Shown one piece after another: positions 53,320 through 61,577 of a DNA stretch of 64,000 nucleotides. Within the stretch, counting starts at the first letter, position 1. The number at the start of each line of letters is the position of its first letter. Made by a program: the position numbers and the translations under genes. The DNA is from Saprospirales bacterium (GTDB taxonomy: Bacteria > Bacteroidota > Bacteroidia > Chitinophagales > Saprospiraceae): positions 62,001 through 126,000 of the forward strand of contig JADJYG010000003.1 of assembly GCA_016719895.1 (NCBI GenBank). Direction: 5' to 3'. A model generated the notes under the pieces. The model was not told the origin of the DNA, did no database searches, and saw only the letters and a list, made by a program, of their open reading frames with translations.

Positions 53320-55725
53320 ATGGCCCAACCGTCCGCCCTTGCGTTTCACACCAAACCGCAGCCGTCGTTTAATAAGAACTTCAACCTTTTGCTCCGCGCC
53401 CTGCATGAGCTGCGGGCCAGCGGGTATGAAATATACATCTGTTCCGACAATCCTAAGCAACTCGTCCGCCTGCAGGCCATTTTCAAAGAACTAAAGGCCA
53501 ACATAGAGTGGTATCCCGTGGAAACGGCCCTCTCCAGCGGCTTTATCGACGAAGACCTGAAACTCGCCTGCCTCACCGACCACCAGATATTTCAGCGCTT
53601 CCACCCCTACAAACTCCGCACCGGCTTCACCAAGGAACAGGCCCTCAACGTACGCCTCATCCGCGAACTCCTGCCCGGCGATTACGTTACCCACATCGAC
53701 CACGGCATCGGCAAATACTCCGGCCTGCAAAAGATCGAGATCGGCGGCCAGCTGCAGGAGGCCGTGCGCCTGGTGTACAAAAACAACGACATCCTGTACG
53801 TCAGCATCCACTCGCTGCACAAGATTTCCAAATACGTCGGCAAGGAAGGCGAAGCGCCTCCACTCAGCAAAATCGGCTCCGACGCCTGGAAACAACTCAA
53901 GGCCCGCACCAAAAAGAAAATCAAAGACATTGCGGCCGAACTCATCAAACTCTACGCCAAACGCCGCGCCGCACCCGGCCATGCCTTCCCCCCCGACGGC
54001 TACCTGCAAAACGAACTGGAAGCCTCTTTTATGTACGAAGACACCCCCGACCAGGTGAAATCGACCCTCGACGTAAAAACCGACATGGAAAAAGCCTATC
54101 CCATGGACCGCCTGATCTGCGGCGACGTGGGTTTCGGCAAAACCGAAGTGGCCATTCGCGCCGCGTTCAAGGCCGTGACCGACGGCAAACAGGTGGCCGT
54201 GCTGGTGCCCACCACCATCCTGGCCCAGCAGCACTGGCGCACCTTCGGCGAGCGACTGGCCGACTTTCCGGTGACGGTAGACTACGTGAACCGCTTCCGC
54301 GCGGCTAAAGAACGGACCGGAATTTTCAAAAAACTGGCTACCGGCGAAATCGATATTATCATCGGCACGCACGCGCTGCTCAACAAGGAAATCAAATTCA
54401 AAGACCTGGGCTTGCTGGTGGTGGATGAGGAGCAAAAATTCGGCGTAGCCGCCAAGGAAAAACTGCGCGCCCTGCAAGTGAACGTCGATACCCTCACGCT
54501 CACAGCCACCCCCATCCCGCGCACGCTGCAATTCAGCCTCATGGCCGCGCGCGACATGAGCATCCTGCGCACCCCGCCGCCCAACCGCCAGCCCATTAAC
54601 ACCGAAATCCGCGTGTTCGACGACGACCTGATCAAAGACGCCATCTACTACGAAATACACCGCGGCGGGCAGGTCTTTTTCGTGCACAACCGAGTGACCG
54701 ACCTGCCCAAAATGGTCGAGCTGTTGCAACGTATCTGTCCCGGCGTGGATGTGGCCATGGCCCACGGACAAATGGAATCCGACCAGCTGGAAAAAGTGCT
54801 CATCGAGTTCATCGACCGCAAACACGACGTGCTGGTCTGCACCAACATCATTGAAACCGGCCTCGACATCCCCAACGCCAACACTATCATCATCAACCGC
54901 GCCGACATGTTCGGCCTCTCCGACCTCCACCAGCTGCGCGGGCGCGTGGGCCGCTCCAACGTGAAAGCCTTCTGCTACCTCTTCGCGCCGCCCATGAGCG
55001 TGCTCACCCAGGAAGCGCGCAAGCGCCTGCGCACCATCGAGGAGTTCAGCGAACTGGGCTCCGGTTTCCAGGTAGCCATGCGCGACCTCGACATCCGCGG
55101 CGCCGGCAACCTGCTCGGCGGCGAACAATCGGGCTTTATCGCCGACATCGGTTACGAAACCTACCAGAAAATCCTCGACGAAGCCATCCAGGAACTCAAG
55201 GAGACCGACTTCAAAGACCTGTTCAAAGACGAACTGGCCCGCAAAGGCGCCTACGTGCGCGACGTGACCATCGAGACCGACGTGGAAATGCTCCTCCCCG
55301 ACGCGTACGTGTCGAACACCAACGAGCGCCTCAGCTTGTACACCCAGCTCGACGAAATCGAAGACGAGGCCGGCATCGGGGCCTTTGCCGGCATGCTGGA
55401 AGACCGCTTCGGCAAACTGCCCAAACAGGTCAACTTCCTCTTCGAAGCCCTGCGCCTGCGCTGGCTGTGCAAAAAACTCGGCTTCGAGCGCCTGATCCTC
55501 AAGGGCGGTAAACTGCGCTGCTATTTCCTCAGCGACCCCCAGTCGTCATTTTTCGAAACCGCGCAGTTCGACAAGATCGTGCAGTTTGTCGGCGAAAAAG
55601 GCCGCATCATGGGCCTGTCGCTGAAGCAGACCAACAAAGAACTGATCTTCGTACAGGACGAGATCCGGAGTTTGAAACAGGCGAAGGCTACGCTGGAGGG
55701 CTTGGTGGGGGTGGTTTCAGCCTGA
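53320..55725 (+). CDS. mfd: Transcription-repair coupling factor Mfd, C-terminal fragment
   Basis: An 801-residue frame with the rest of Mfd. First comes the end of the UvrB-like module (FHTKPQPSFNKNF), then the RNA polymerase-interacting domain with GDYVTHIDHGIGKYSGLQ. The superfamily 2 translocase follows: Walker A as GDVGFGKTEVAIRAAF, DEEQKFG motif II, TLTATPIPRTLQFSL motif III, and GLDIPNANTIIINRADMFGLSDLHQLRGRVGRS motifs V-VI split across the text. The C-terminal TRCF domain ends the protein. The ATG at 53320 is likely part of the original reading frame rather than a real start. This half could yield a truncated translocase lacking UvrA binding if it were expressed. The same frame upstream runs into the inserted segment. 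Confidence 0.85.
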   Translation: MAQPSALAFHTKPQPSFNKNFNLLLRALHELRASGYEIYICSDNPKQLVRLQAIFKELKANIEWYPVETALSSGFIDEDLKLACLTDHQIFQRFHPYKLRTGFTKEQALNVRLIRELLPGDYVTHIDHGIGKYSGLQKIEIGGQLQEAVRLVYKNNDILYVSIHSLHKISKYVGKEGEAPPLSKIGSDAWKQLKARTKKKIKDIAAELIKLYAKRRAAPGHAFPPDGYLQNELEASFMYEDTPDQVKSTLDVKTDMEKAYPMDRLICGDVGFGKTEVAIRAAFKAVTDGKQVAVLVPTTILAQQHWRTFGERLADFPVTVDYVNRFRAAKERTGIFKKLATGEIDIIIGTHALLNKEIKFKDLGLLVVDEEQKFGVAAKEKLRALQVNVDTLTLTATPIPRTLQFSLMAARDMSILRTPPPNRQPINTEIRVFDDDLIKDAIYYEIHRGGQVFFVHNRVTDLPKMVELLQRICPGVDVAMAHGQMESDQLEKVLIEFIDRKHDVLVCTNIIETGLDIPNANTIIINRADMFGLSDLHQLRGRVGRSNVKAFCYLFAPPMSVLTQEARKRLRTIEEFSELGSGFQVAMRDLDIRGAGNLLGGEQSGFIADIGYETYQKILDEAIQELKETDFKDLFKDELARKGAYVRDVTIETDVEMLLPDAYVSNTNERLSLYTQLDEIEDEAGIGAFAGMLEDRFGKLPKQVNFLFEALRLRWLCKKLGFERLILKGGKLRCYFLSDPQSSFFETAQFDKIVQFVGEKGRIMGLSLKQTNKELIFVQDEIRSLKQAKATLEGLVGVVSA

Positions 55726-55758
55726 TCGCCGGGCGATAAGGTCGTCTATTTCATCTTT

Positions 55759-55883
55759 TATACCCGGCGGAAAGTGGTTTGCGAAAATGAAAACCCCAGA
55801 GTTATTGTCGGCGTGACTCGCAGTCACGCCGACAATAGTGTTCGCAGCCGGCGATTTTCGCAAACCACTTTCCGCCGGGTATA
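55759..55883. repeat. Compound inverted repeat (29-bp arms with inner 15-bp hairpin)
   Basis: Arms at 55759-55787 and 55855-55883 are perfect 29-base inverted copies, beginning TATACCCGGCGGAAAG. Inside, ATTGTCGGCGTGACT (55804-55818) and its inverse (55822-55836) form a second hairpin with a three-base loop. The 125-bp unit replaces part of the HepT gene on the minus strand. No duplication of the target is visible. It looks like a palindromic repeat element that also could terminate mfd transcription. Confidence 0.8.
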
Positions 55884-56083
55884 ATAGCAACATTGGGCTC
55901 TACCAGAAGAATACGGTTGACGGCTTCGCCAATGATTTCAATATTTCGCTCGAGCGCCCGTTTGAACATAGACCTTTGCTGTAAACCACTGAATCCTTGT
56001 TGGTTTTCAGATAAGAAACTTTCAATTTCGACAATGGCACTCCGAATGTCAAGAAGCCACTTGAGTACTTTGTCGTCTTGCAT
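55802..56083 (-). pseudogene. hepT: HepT/DUF86-like ribonuclease toxin gene, truncated
   Basis: The first about 66 residues (MQDDKVLKWLLDIRSAIVEI, then RALERNIEIIGEAVNRILLV) match the N-terminal part of HepT/DUF86 proteins. After VEPNVAI the frame runs into the compound inverted repeat and reads non-family residues (IPGGKWFAKIAGCEH). The conserved RNxxxH motif region of HepT is missing. Beyond the element a short frame, KDEIDDLIARRSG with a stop at 55717-55719, resembles the HepT C-terminal tail. So roughly 45 central residues were replaced. HepT works with MntA, encoded just upstream with a 35-base overlap. Confidence 0.7.
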
Positions 56084-56384
56084 AAACGGGGAATTTTGTG
56101 CGCTCCACGATCTTTTTAAAATATGGATTATTTAAGGTTTGGCTTTCCACCAAATCAATTTTGCGCTGAAATAATGCGGATAACTCGTCGCGGAAATCGA
56201 AGAAATTGTCGGCATACTCCGCCGGACTGACTTGTGAAAAAGTAACCAAAAAATCTAGATCGCTATCCGGCCGGAAATGCTCTGTAAGTGCCGAGCCAAA
56301 TAAAAAAAGGGCACTAACGCCATGTTTTTCACATAGGGCAGCGATTCCCGGAATCCGACTGGTAACAATGAACGGAAGTGCCAT
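56049..56384 (-). CDS. mntA: MntA-like minimal nucleotidyltransferase (antitoxin of HepT)
   Basis: A 111-residue nucleotidyltransferase. The motif GSALTEHFRPDSDLDFLV is the GS-x(10)-DxD signature of MNT enzymes. In characterised MntA-HepT systems this enzyme adds AMP to HepT and neutralises it. The start MALPFIVTSR lies 15 bases downstream of a TATTTTTG element (56400-56407). The gene overlaps the start of the HepT gene, typical for the module. With HepT broken, it is probably a surviving orphan. Confidence 0.88.
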   Translation of the reverse strand: MALPFIVTSRIPGIAALCEKHGVSALFLFGSALTEHFRPDSDLDFLVTFSQVSPAEYADNFFDFRDELSALFQRKIDLVESQTLNNPYFKKIVERTKFPVYARRQSTQVAS

Positions 56385-56399
56385 GCTCGATTATTTCCA

Positions 56400-56407
56400 C
56401 AAAAATA
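56400..56407 (-). promoter_or_regulatory. -7 promoter element (TATTTTTG) for the MntA/HepT pair
   Basis: The plus strand reads CAAAAATA, a perfect TAnnTTTG on the minus strand 15 bases before the mntA ATG. Confidence 0.5.
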
Positions 56408-56572
56408 GAAATTTTGTCTCAACCATGCGCTTAGAATGATCATTTGGCGAAGATGGAAGGGGTGTTGGGGGTGATGAAGGGCGGCGCCCCGTGAAAAGTT
56501 TTTCTAGCACACTAATTGCAGGATAACCTTCCGATGGTACCTTCACCCGCCACAAGGATCATCGCGCCCGGT

Positions 56573-59500
56573 ATGCCGAAATCAAAAAAAACGCTGAAAA
56601 TATTTTTTGCCTCTTCGGGTACCTTAGAGCCGTTTCGGCTTGAATTCGTACAGGTAGTCAATCAAATCGGAAAATGGCACGATCACCTTCATTTAGATGT
56701 TGTAAAATGGGAGACGGATATCGAGAGCGGGAGTTATGACGGAAAAAATGTGCAGGCGGAAATCAATCCCTTACTGGAAGATTGCGAAGTGGTAGTGGTG
56801 GCGGTGTATGACCGGATTGGAAAATTCACCCTGGAGGAATACCACCTGGCGCGATCCCTTGGCAAAAAGGTTTTTGTGTACTTTTTCAACCGCCAACCCG
56901 ATCCCGACGACGCCGTCAGCCGGTTCTGGAAACAACTGGATGCGGAGAACCTGTCCAGCGAGCGTAAAATTGACTACACGGCCGACGCTTTCCGGTATAG
57001 GACAACGGTCGATTTGCAAACCTACCTGACCCGCCAACGCGTAGAACAATTGCCGAACGGGTTTGAGTGGGTATTCCCCAAGGAAAACCTGAAACCTGCC
57101 ACGACGCTTCGGTACCAGAATTTTTTGCAGGATAATGTCCTGCCTTATTTTAGCCGGGATCAATTCAAAGCGCGCGAAAAATGCCCTGGGAACTTCCTTA
57201 CCGAAACGGATATTCTGACCGAACTGCTGACAGAGCAGCCCAATGAAGAAGCCCGGTATCACGGCTGTATTATTTATGGAGCGGGTGGGATCGGGAAGAC
57301 GCGCCTGATGTTTGAACTGGGGCTTCGTTCCCTGGCCCTCAACTGGTTGCCGGTGCAGGTGGCCAGCAAGGTCGAAGACGTGGAAAGCCTTGCCCCGCAC
57401 CTCAAGCGCGGCAAAAAATACGTACTGCTTTTCGACTATATCGAGGAAAGTCGCGGGTTCAACAGCGATATCCCGGCGGTGTTGTCCGAAAAAACCGGCG
57501 CTATCGTGCGCGTCATTGCAAACTGCCGGTATACTTTTTCCAGCAGCTCAAATTTTCCGACCGAATCCACTTTTTTACCCCTGCACCTCGATACGAACGA
57601 CGAGTTCCAGCAGCAGTATGAAGATGCCGTTATTCAGCACATTCTGCGCGAAATCAAAGTGGAACTGGGGGAAGAACGGCTCCGTTTTCACCTGATCAAA
57701 CCCTCCTTTGCCGTTTTCCTGCGCTTTTTATGGTTTAATCAACACAAAAACCTGATCACCAATGACATCCGCAAGTTCGGCGATTTTGAAGACTGGATAA
57801 AACACCGGATGCAGCTGACCTTCGGCCTGACGGATTTTCGCCGCCTCGACCGCGAAGTGATTTATTCGCTCACGCTTTTGCCGGCGCCGCGCACACAAAT
57901 TTTTTCCGATTCCAAACGGCGGGACTTCCTCCAGGAAATGATCAGCGACGGATGGGTGGAAGTGAGCGATGCAGAGGACCAGGAACCGGTACTTCTTGTC
58001 ATCCACGATACCATCACCGACGAATTGTTGGGCATTCACCTGAAAAGCAAACGCGGCGATTTGGAAGGCGAAGTAGAGGCAATATTGGATTATGCTGCGA
58101 AAAATGAATTGCTGCACAACTGTTGGAGGGCCTTCGAACGGATAAGAGGGCAGGTTCCGGGATTCAAGGAAGACACCTTTTACAAGCTCCTGCGTAAAAA
58201 ACTGATCCGGGCCCCGGAAACGATGTCCGCCATGCGGGAAATGCTGGGTATAACGGAGCTGCTGAACGAAACCCAACGCATCCAGATTATCCTGGAATTC
58301 CGGGATTTCTTTCTTCCGTATCTGACGACAGCCCAGTTTGCCAAACCGCTTTGCTTTGCCATGAATGCCTGCGCGAAAGGCAAAACAGGGGCGGATACTT
58401 CCGGGCAACTACGGGAGATATTCCAAATTTGGTATGCGGAAAATGCCGACTTCAACGTGTTTAAAAGCCTGGAATACCGGGTGATATCCACGTATATAAA
58501 ACTGTTTGGAATTGATGCGGAAGCGACAGGCTGGGTGAAGCGGTATGTAGAACGGCCCCAGGTGTTTTACACCGCCAGCTACGTGATTGCCGCCTGGTTG
58601 CGCCAGGGCGGCGATCCAGGATTCATTGAACAATTGGTTAAGACGTATTTGCGGATTTTTAAATCCGGGAAAGAGATCCGGTATGTCCTTGCGACATGGC
58701 TCTATGCCGGTGGGGCTAAGGAGGCAGTAGAACCCGGGTTGAAAACATATTTAGCGCATAACGCCCGGGAAAAAGAGACGTCATTTGTATTTCAGGCCTG
58801 GTTGGACACCGGTGGGGCAAAAGAGATAGTGGAAGCCAGGCTGCGTTTGTATTTGGAACAAAACGCGGGGGAAAGGGAGGCGTCGTATATTATTAAAGCA
58901 TGGTTGGACAACGGTGGCGCCAAGGAGGTGGTCGAGGGTGGGATGAAGCAGTATTTGGAGCATTACGGTGCCGAGAACGATGCCCGGTTTGTTTATACGG
59001 CTTGGTTGGATGCCGGGGAGGATAAAGAGGTAGTTGAAGTGGGGATAAAGCGATATTTGGAACAACATGCGGCTGAAAAAGAGGCATCGTTCATTCTAAA
59101 AGCCTGGTTGGATATGGGCGGTGATAAAGCGGTTGTTGAATCTTCTTTGAAATGCTATTTGGAACATAATGCTGCAGAAAATGATGCCCGGTTTGTTTTC
59201 AGATCTTGGCTGGATGCTGGCGGCGCCAAAGAGGTGATCGAGGGTGGTCTGAAGCAGTATTTGAAACAAAACGCGGTTGAGAAAAAGGCCTCGTTTGTAT
59301 TTCAAGCCTGGTTGAACACTGGAGGGGACAAAGACATCATTGAGCGTGATTTAAAGCGATATTTAGCACAAAATGCTGCCGAGGACGATGCCCGCTTTAT
59401 CTATAAATCCTGGCTGGATGTTGGTGGCTCCATGGAAGTAATAGAAGCCGGTTTGAAGCAATATTTACATCAAAATGCCCAAAAAAAAGAAGCTTCTTAT

Positions 59501-61576
59501 GTTTTCCAATCTTGGTTGGACGCTGGTGGAGAAAAAACGACAATTGAAGATGGTTTGAAGCGGTATTTGGAGCAAAACGCTGTTGAGGATGATGCCCGAT
59601 TTGTTTACAAATCGTGGTTAAATGCTGGTGGTTCTCAAGAATTTCTTGAAGTCTATCTGAAACGCTATTTGGATCAAAATGCTACTGAAAATGATGCCCG
59701 GTTTGTCTATAAAGCTTGGCTGGATGCGGGAGGGTCAAAAAAAATAATCGAAACCTATTTAAAGCAATATCTGGAGCAGAATTTTACAGAAAAAGAGGTG
59801 TCTTTTGTATTCCAATCCTGGTTAGATGCTGGTGGGGCTAAGGAAGTGGTTGAAGCTGGTTTAATACGCTATTTAGAACAAAACAGTGTCGAGCATGACG
59901 CTCGCTTTATCTACAAAGCCTGGCTGGATGCTGATGGTTCTAAGGTAGTTGTCGAAGCAGGACTGAAAGATTATTTGAACCAATATTCCACAGAAAAGGA
60001 GGCATCTTTTATTTTTCAATCTTGGCTGGAGGCTGGTGGGGCTAAAGAAACCGTAGAAACCGCTTTGCGGCGCTATTTAGAATACAATGCAGTTGAACCG
60101 AATGCCCGGTTTGTTTTTCAATCTTGGTTAAATGCCGGCGGCGCACAAGAGACAGTCGAGGTTGGTTTGAAGCGCTATTTAGAACAAAACGCCGCAGAAA
60201 AAGAGGCGCAATTTGTTTACAAATCCTGGCTGGATGCCGGCGGTGCGCGAAAGGCTGTCGAGGTTGGTTTGAAGCGCTATTTGGAGAAAAACGCCACAGA
60301 AAAGGAGGCTCAGTTTGCTATCAAGGCCTGGTTGGATGCCGGTGGCACACAAGAGATAGTTAAAGCTGGTTTGAAGCGCTATCTGGAAAAAAATGCTACA
60401 GAAAAAGAGGCACAGTTTGCTATCAAAGCATGGCTAGATGCCGGCGGCTCAAAATCGGTGGTTGAAGCCGGTCTTAAACGATATTTGGAAAAAAATGCCA
60501 CTGAGCGAGAATCCACCTTTATTTTTCAATCCTGGCTAAATACCGGTGGCTCTCTGTCGGCAGTGGAGGCTGGTCTTAATCGGTATTTGGAAAAAAATGC
60601 CACAGAAAAGGAGGCTTCCTTTATCTTTCAATCCTGGTTGGATGCCGGTGGGTCAAAAGACGTGGTTGAATTGGGTTTAAAGACCTATTTGGAGCACCAT
60701 GCCTCCGATAAAGATGCCCGGTTCGTTTTCAAATCCTGGTTGGATGCCGGCGGCGCCATGAAAACCATTGAAGCGGGCCTGAAAACATATCTGACACACC
60801 ACGCCACAGAAAAAGAAGCCTCCTTCGTGTTCCATGCCTGGCTGGATAAAGGTGGCGATCTGGGGACCATACGGGGGGCGCTCTCCAATTACCTTCAAAA
60901 GCACGCGACATCCGCAGAAGCGCGTTTTGTGCTGGCCTCCTGGTTAAAGCGCAATGGCGATAAAGGGCTGATCGAACCGGCTTTGATCCGCTACCTGGAC
61001 GAATATTGCCTGGAAAAGGACACTGCCTTCGTTTTTAGTGCCTGGGTTAAAAGCAATGGAACATTGATGTTGCTGGAGCAATATCTGAATCGATACCTCC
61101 CGGTAAATGCAGCGTATCACCCCTTATTTGTATTTTATCTGGAAGCCATGCCCCGTGCAGTATACCGGGAGTTTGTACGCGATTGGGTATTAATCTGGCT
61201 TAGCGACCAGATACATAGTGAAAAATGGGGACAGGTACTCTGGACCTGGCTGGAAACCTATCAAGATACGCAAGCCGTCCAATATCTATTGCACGAATAC
61301 CTGCCCTTATTGGATAAACATGGCATGGACAAACAGGCTACATACGTCTACCAAGCCTGGTTGCGGGTACTAAAAGATCCCGCACCGCTTCAGCCTTACC
61401 TGGCGCAGTGGCTACGTCAAAATGAAACGGACATCAAAACCGGTCATATCTATGAATTACTGCTAGTCCTCCGTCAGTTGACCCCGCCGTTGGACGACCT
61501 CTTTCTCCACTGGTACAATACCTTTGCCGGCCATCCCATTGCCGAAGACTTATACCGCAGGTACAATTTGAAATGA
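56573..61576 (+). CDS. STAND-type NTPase with TIR/DUF4062-like N-terminal domain and 24 tandem 34-residue repeats (candidate defence protein)
   Basis: A 1,667-residue protein. Residues 1-130 start MPKSKKTLKIFFASSGTLEP and include LLEDCEVVVVAVYDR and TLEEYHLARS, resembling the TIR-superfamily/DUF4062 domains found as effectors on STAND proteins. The NTPase has Walker A GAGGIGKT (236-243) and Walker B LLFDY (Asp288), with a sensor-like IVRVIANCRYTF. A winged-helix-like and helical linker follows to residue 672. Residues 673-1488 are 24 gapless repeats of 34 residues (consensus AWLDAGGAKEVVEAGLKRYL, then EQNATEKEARFVF), TPR-sized and probably a ligand-sensing superhelix. A non-repeat cap ends the protein. 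The ATG at 56573 is preferred since homology starts there; ATG 56534 and TTG 56516 are alternatives. An ankyrin membrane protein starts one base after the stop. The antiphage role is inferred. Confidence 0.75.
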   Translation: MPKSKKTLKIFFASSGTLEPFRLEFVQVVNQIGKWHDHLHLDVVKWETDIESGSYDGKNVQAEINPLLEDCEVVVVAVYDRIGKFTLEEYHLARSLGKKVFVYFFNRQPDPDDAVSRFWKQLDAENLSSERKIDYTADAFRYRTTVDLQTYLTRQRVEQLPNGFEWVFPKENLKPATTLRYQNFLQDNVLPYFSRDQFKAREKCPGNFLTETDILTELLTEQPNEEARYHGCIIYGAGGIGKTRLMFELGLRSLALNWLPVQVASKVEDVESLAPHLKRGKKYVLLFDYIEESRGFNSDIPAVLSEKTGAIVRVIANCRYTFSSSSNFPTESTFLPLHLDTNDEFQQQYEDAVIQHILREIKVELGEERLRFHLIKPSFAVFLRFLWFNQHKNLITNDIRKFGDFEDWIKHRMQLTFGLTDFRRLDREVIYSLTLLPAPRTQIFSDSKRRDFLQEMISDGWVEVSDAEDQEPVLLVIHDTITDELLGIHLKSKRGDLEGEVEAILDYAAKNELLHNCWRAFERIRGQVPGFKEDTFYKLLRKKLIRAPETMSAMREMLGITELLNETQRIQIILEFRDFFLPYLTTAQFAKPLCFAMNACAKGKTGADTSGQLREIFQIWYAENADFNVFKSLEYRVISTYIKLFGIDAEATGWVKRYVERPQVFYTASYVIAAWLRQGGDPGFIEQLVKTYLRIFKSGKEIRYVLATWLYAGGAKEAVEPGLKTYLAHNAREKETSFVFQAWLDTGGAKEIVEARLRLYLEQNAGEREASYIIKAWLDNGGAKEVVEGGMKQYLEHYGAENDARFVYTAWLDAGEDKEVVEVGIKRYLEQHAAEKEASFILKAWLDMGGDKAVVESSLKCYLEHNAAENDARFVFRSWLDAGGAKEVIEGGLKQYLKQNAVEKKASFVFQAWLNTGGDKDIIERDLKRYLAQNAAEDDARFIYKSWLDVGGSMEVIEAGLKQYLHQNAQKKEASYVFQSWLDAGGEKTTIEDGLKRYLEQNAVEDDARFVYKSWLNAGGSQEFLEVYLKRYLDQNATENDARFVYKAWLDAGGSKKIIETYLKQYLEQNFTEKEVSFVFQSWLDAGGAKEVVEAGLIRYLEQNSVEHDARFIYKAWLDADGSKVVVEAGLKDYLNQYSTEKEASFIFQSWLEAGGAKETVETALRRYLEYNAVEPNARFVFQSWLNAGGAQETVEVGLKRYLEQNAAEKEAQFVYKSWLDAGGARKAVEVGLKRYLEKNATEKEAQFAIKAWLDAGGTQEIVKAGLKRYLEKNATEKEAQFAIKAWLDAGGSKSVVEAGLKRYLEKNATERESTFIFQSWLNTGGSLSAVEAGLNRYLEKNATEKEASFIFQSWLDAGGSKDVVELGLKTYLEHHASDKDARFVFKSWLDAGGAMKTIEAGLKTYLTHHATEKEASFVFHAWLDKGGDLGTIRGALSNYLQKHATSAEARFVLASWLKRNGDKGLIEPALIRYLDEYCLEKDTAFVFSAWVKSNGTLMLLEQYLNRYLPVNAAYHPLFVFYLEAMPRAVYREFVRDWVLIWLSDQIHSEKWGQVLWTWLETYQDTQAVQYLLHEYLPLLDKHGMDKQATYVYQAWLRVLKDPAPLQPYLAQWLRQNETDIKTGHIYELLLVLRQLTPPLDDLFLHWYNTFAGHPIAEDLYRRYNLK
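58589..61036 (+). repeat. 24 tandem 102-base repeats encoding 34-residue units
   Basis: From AAWLRQGG (58589) to the Phe codon at 61034-61036, 24 units of exactly 102 bases follow without a single indel; a degenerate 25th follows. The central units are visibly more A+T-rich than flanking DNA. Units 3-15 mostly alternate between an EKEASF-type and an NDARF-type end, suggesting growth by 68-residue pairs. Confidence 0.9.
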
Positions 61577-61577
61577 T

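Larger units (their letters stand above)
49935..53323. mobile_element. 3.4-kb insertion in mfd flanked by CATGG
   Basis: The two mfd halves are separated by 3,384 bases bounded by the 5-base repeat CATGG (49935-49939 and 53319-53323), which could be a target duplication. The segment holds a glycoside hydrolase gene and a two-gene PIN toxin-antitoxin pair but no transposase or integrase. No terminal inverted repeats are evident. The boundaries are inferred from restoration of Mfd continuity, so they may be off by a few bases. Confidence 0.5.

Noticed and set aside
53491..55128. 545-residue minus-strand open frame
   Set aside because: It is fully antisense to the conserved Mfd C-terminal part. 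Its composition (Val/Asp/His-rich) is that of a codon-position shadow.
58589..61036. 102-base repeats considered as CRISPR or satellite DNA
   Set aside because: Units are contiguous, diverged mostly at synonymous sites and lie within one long coding frame.
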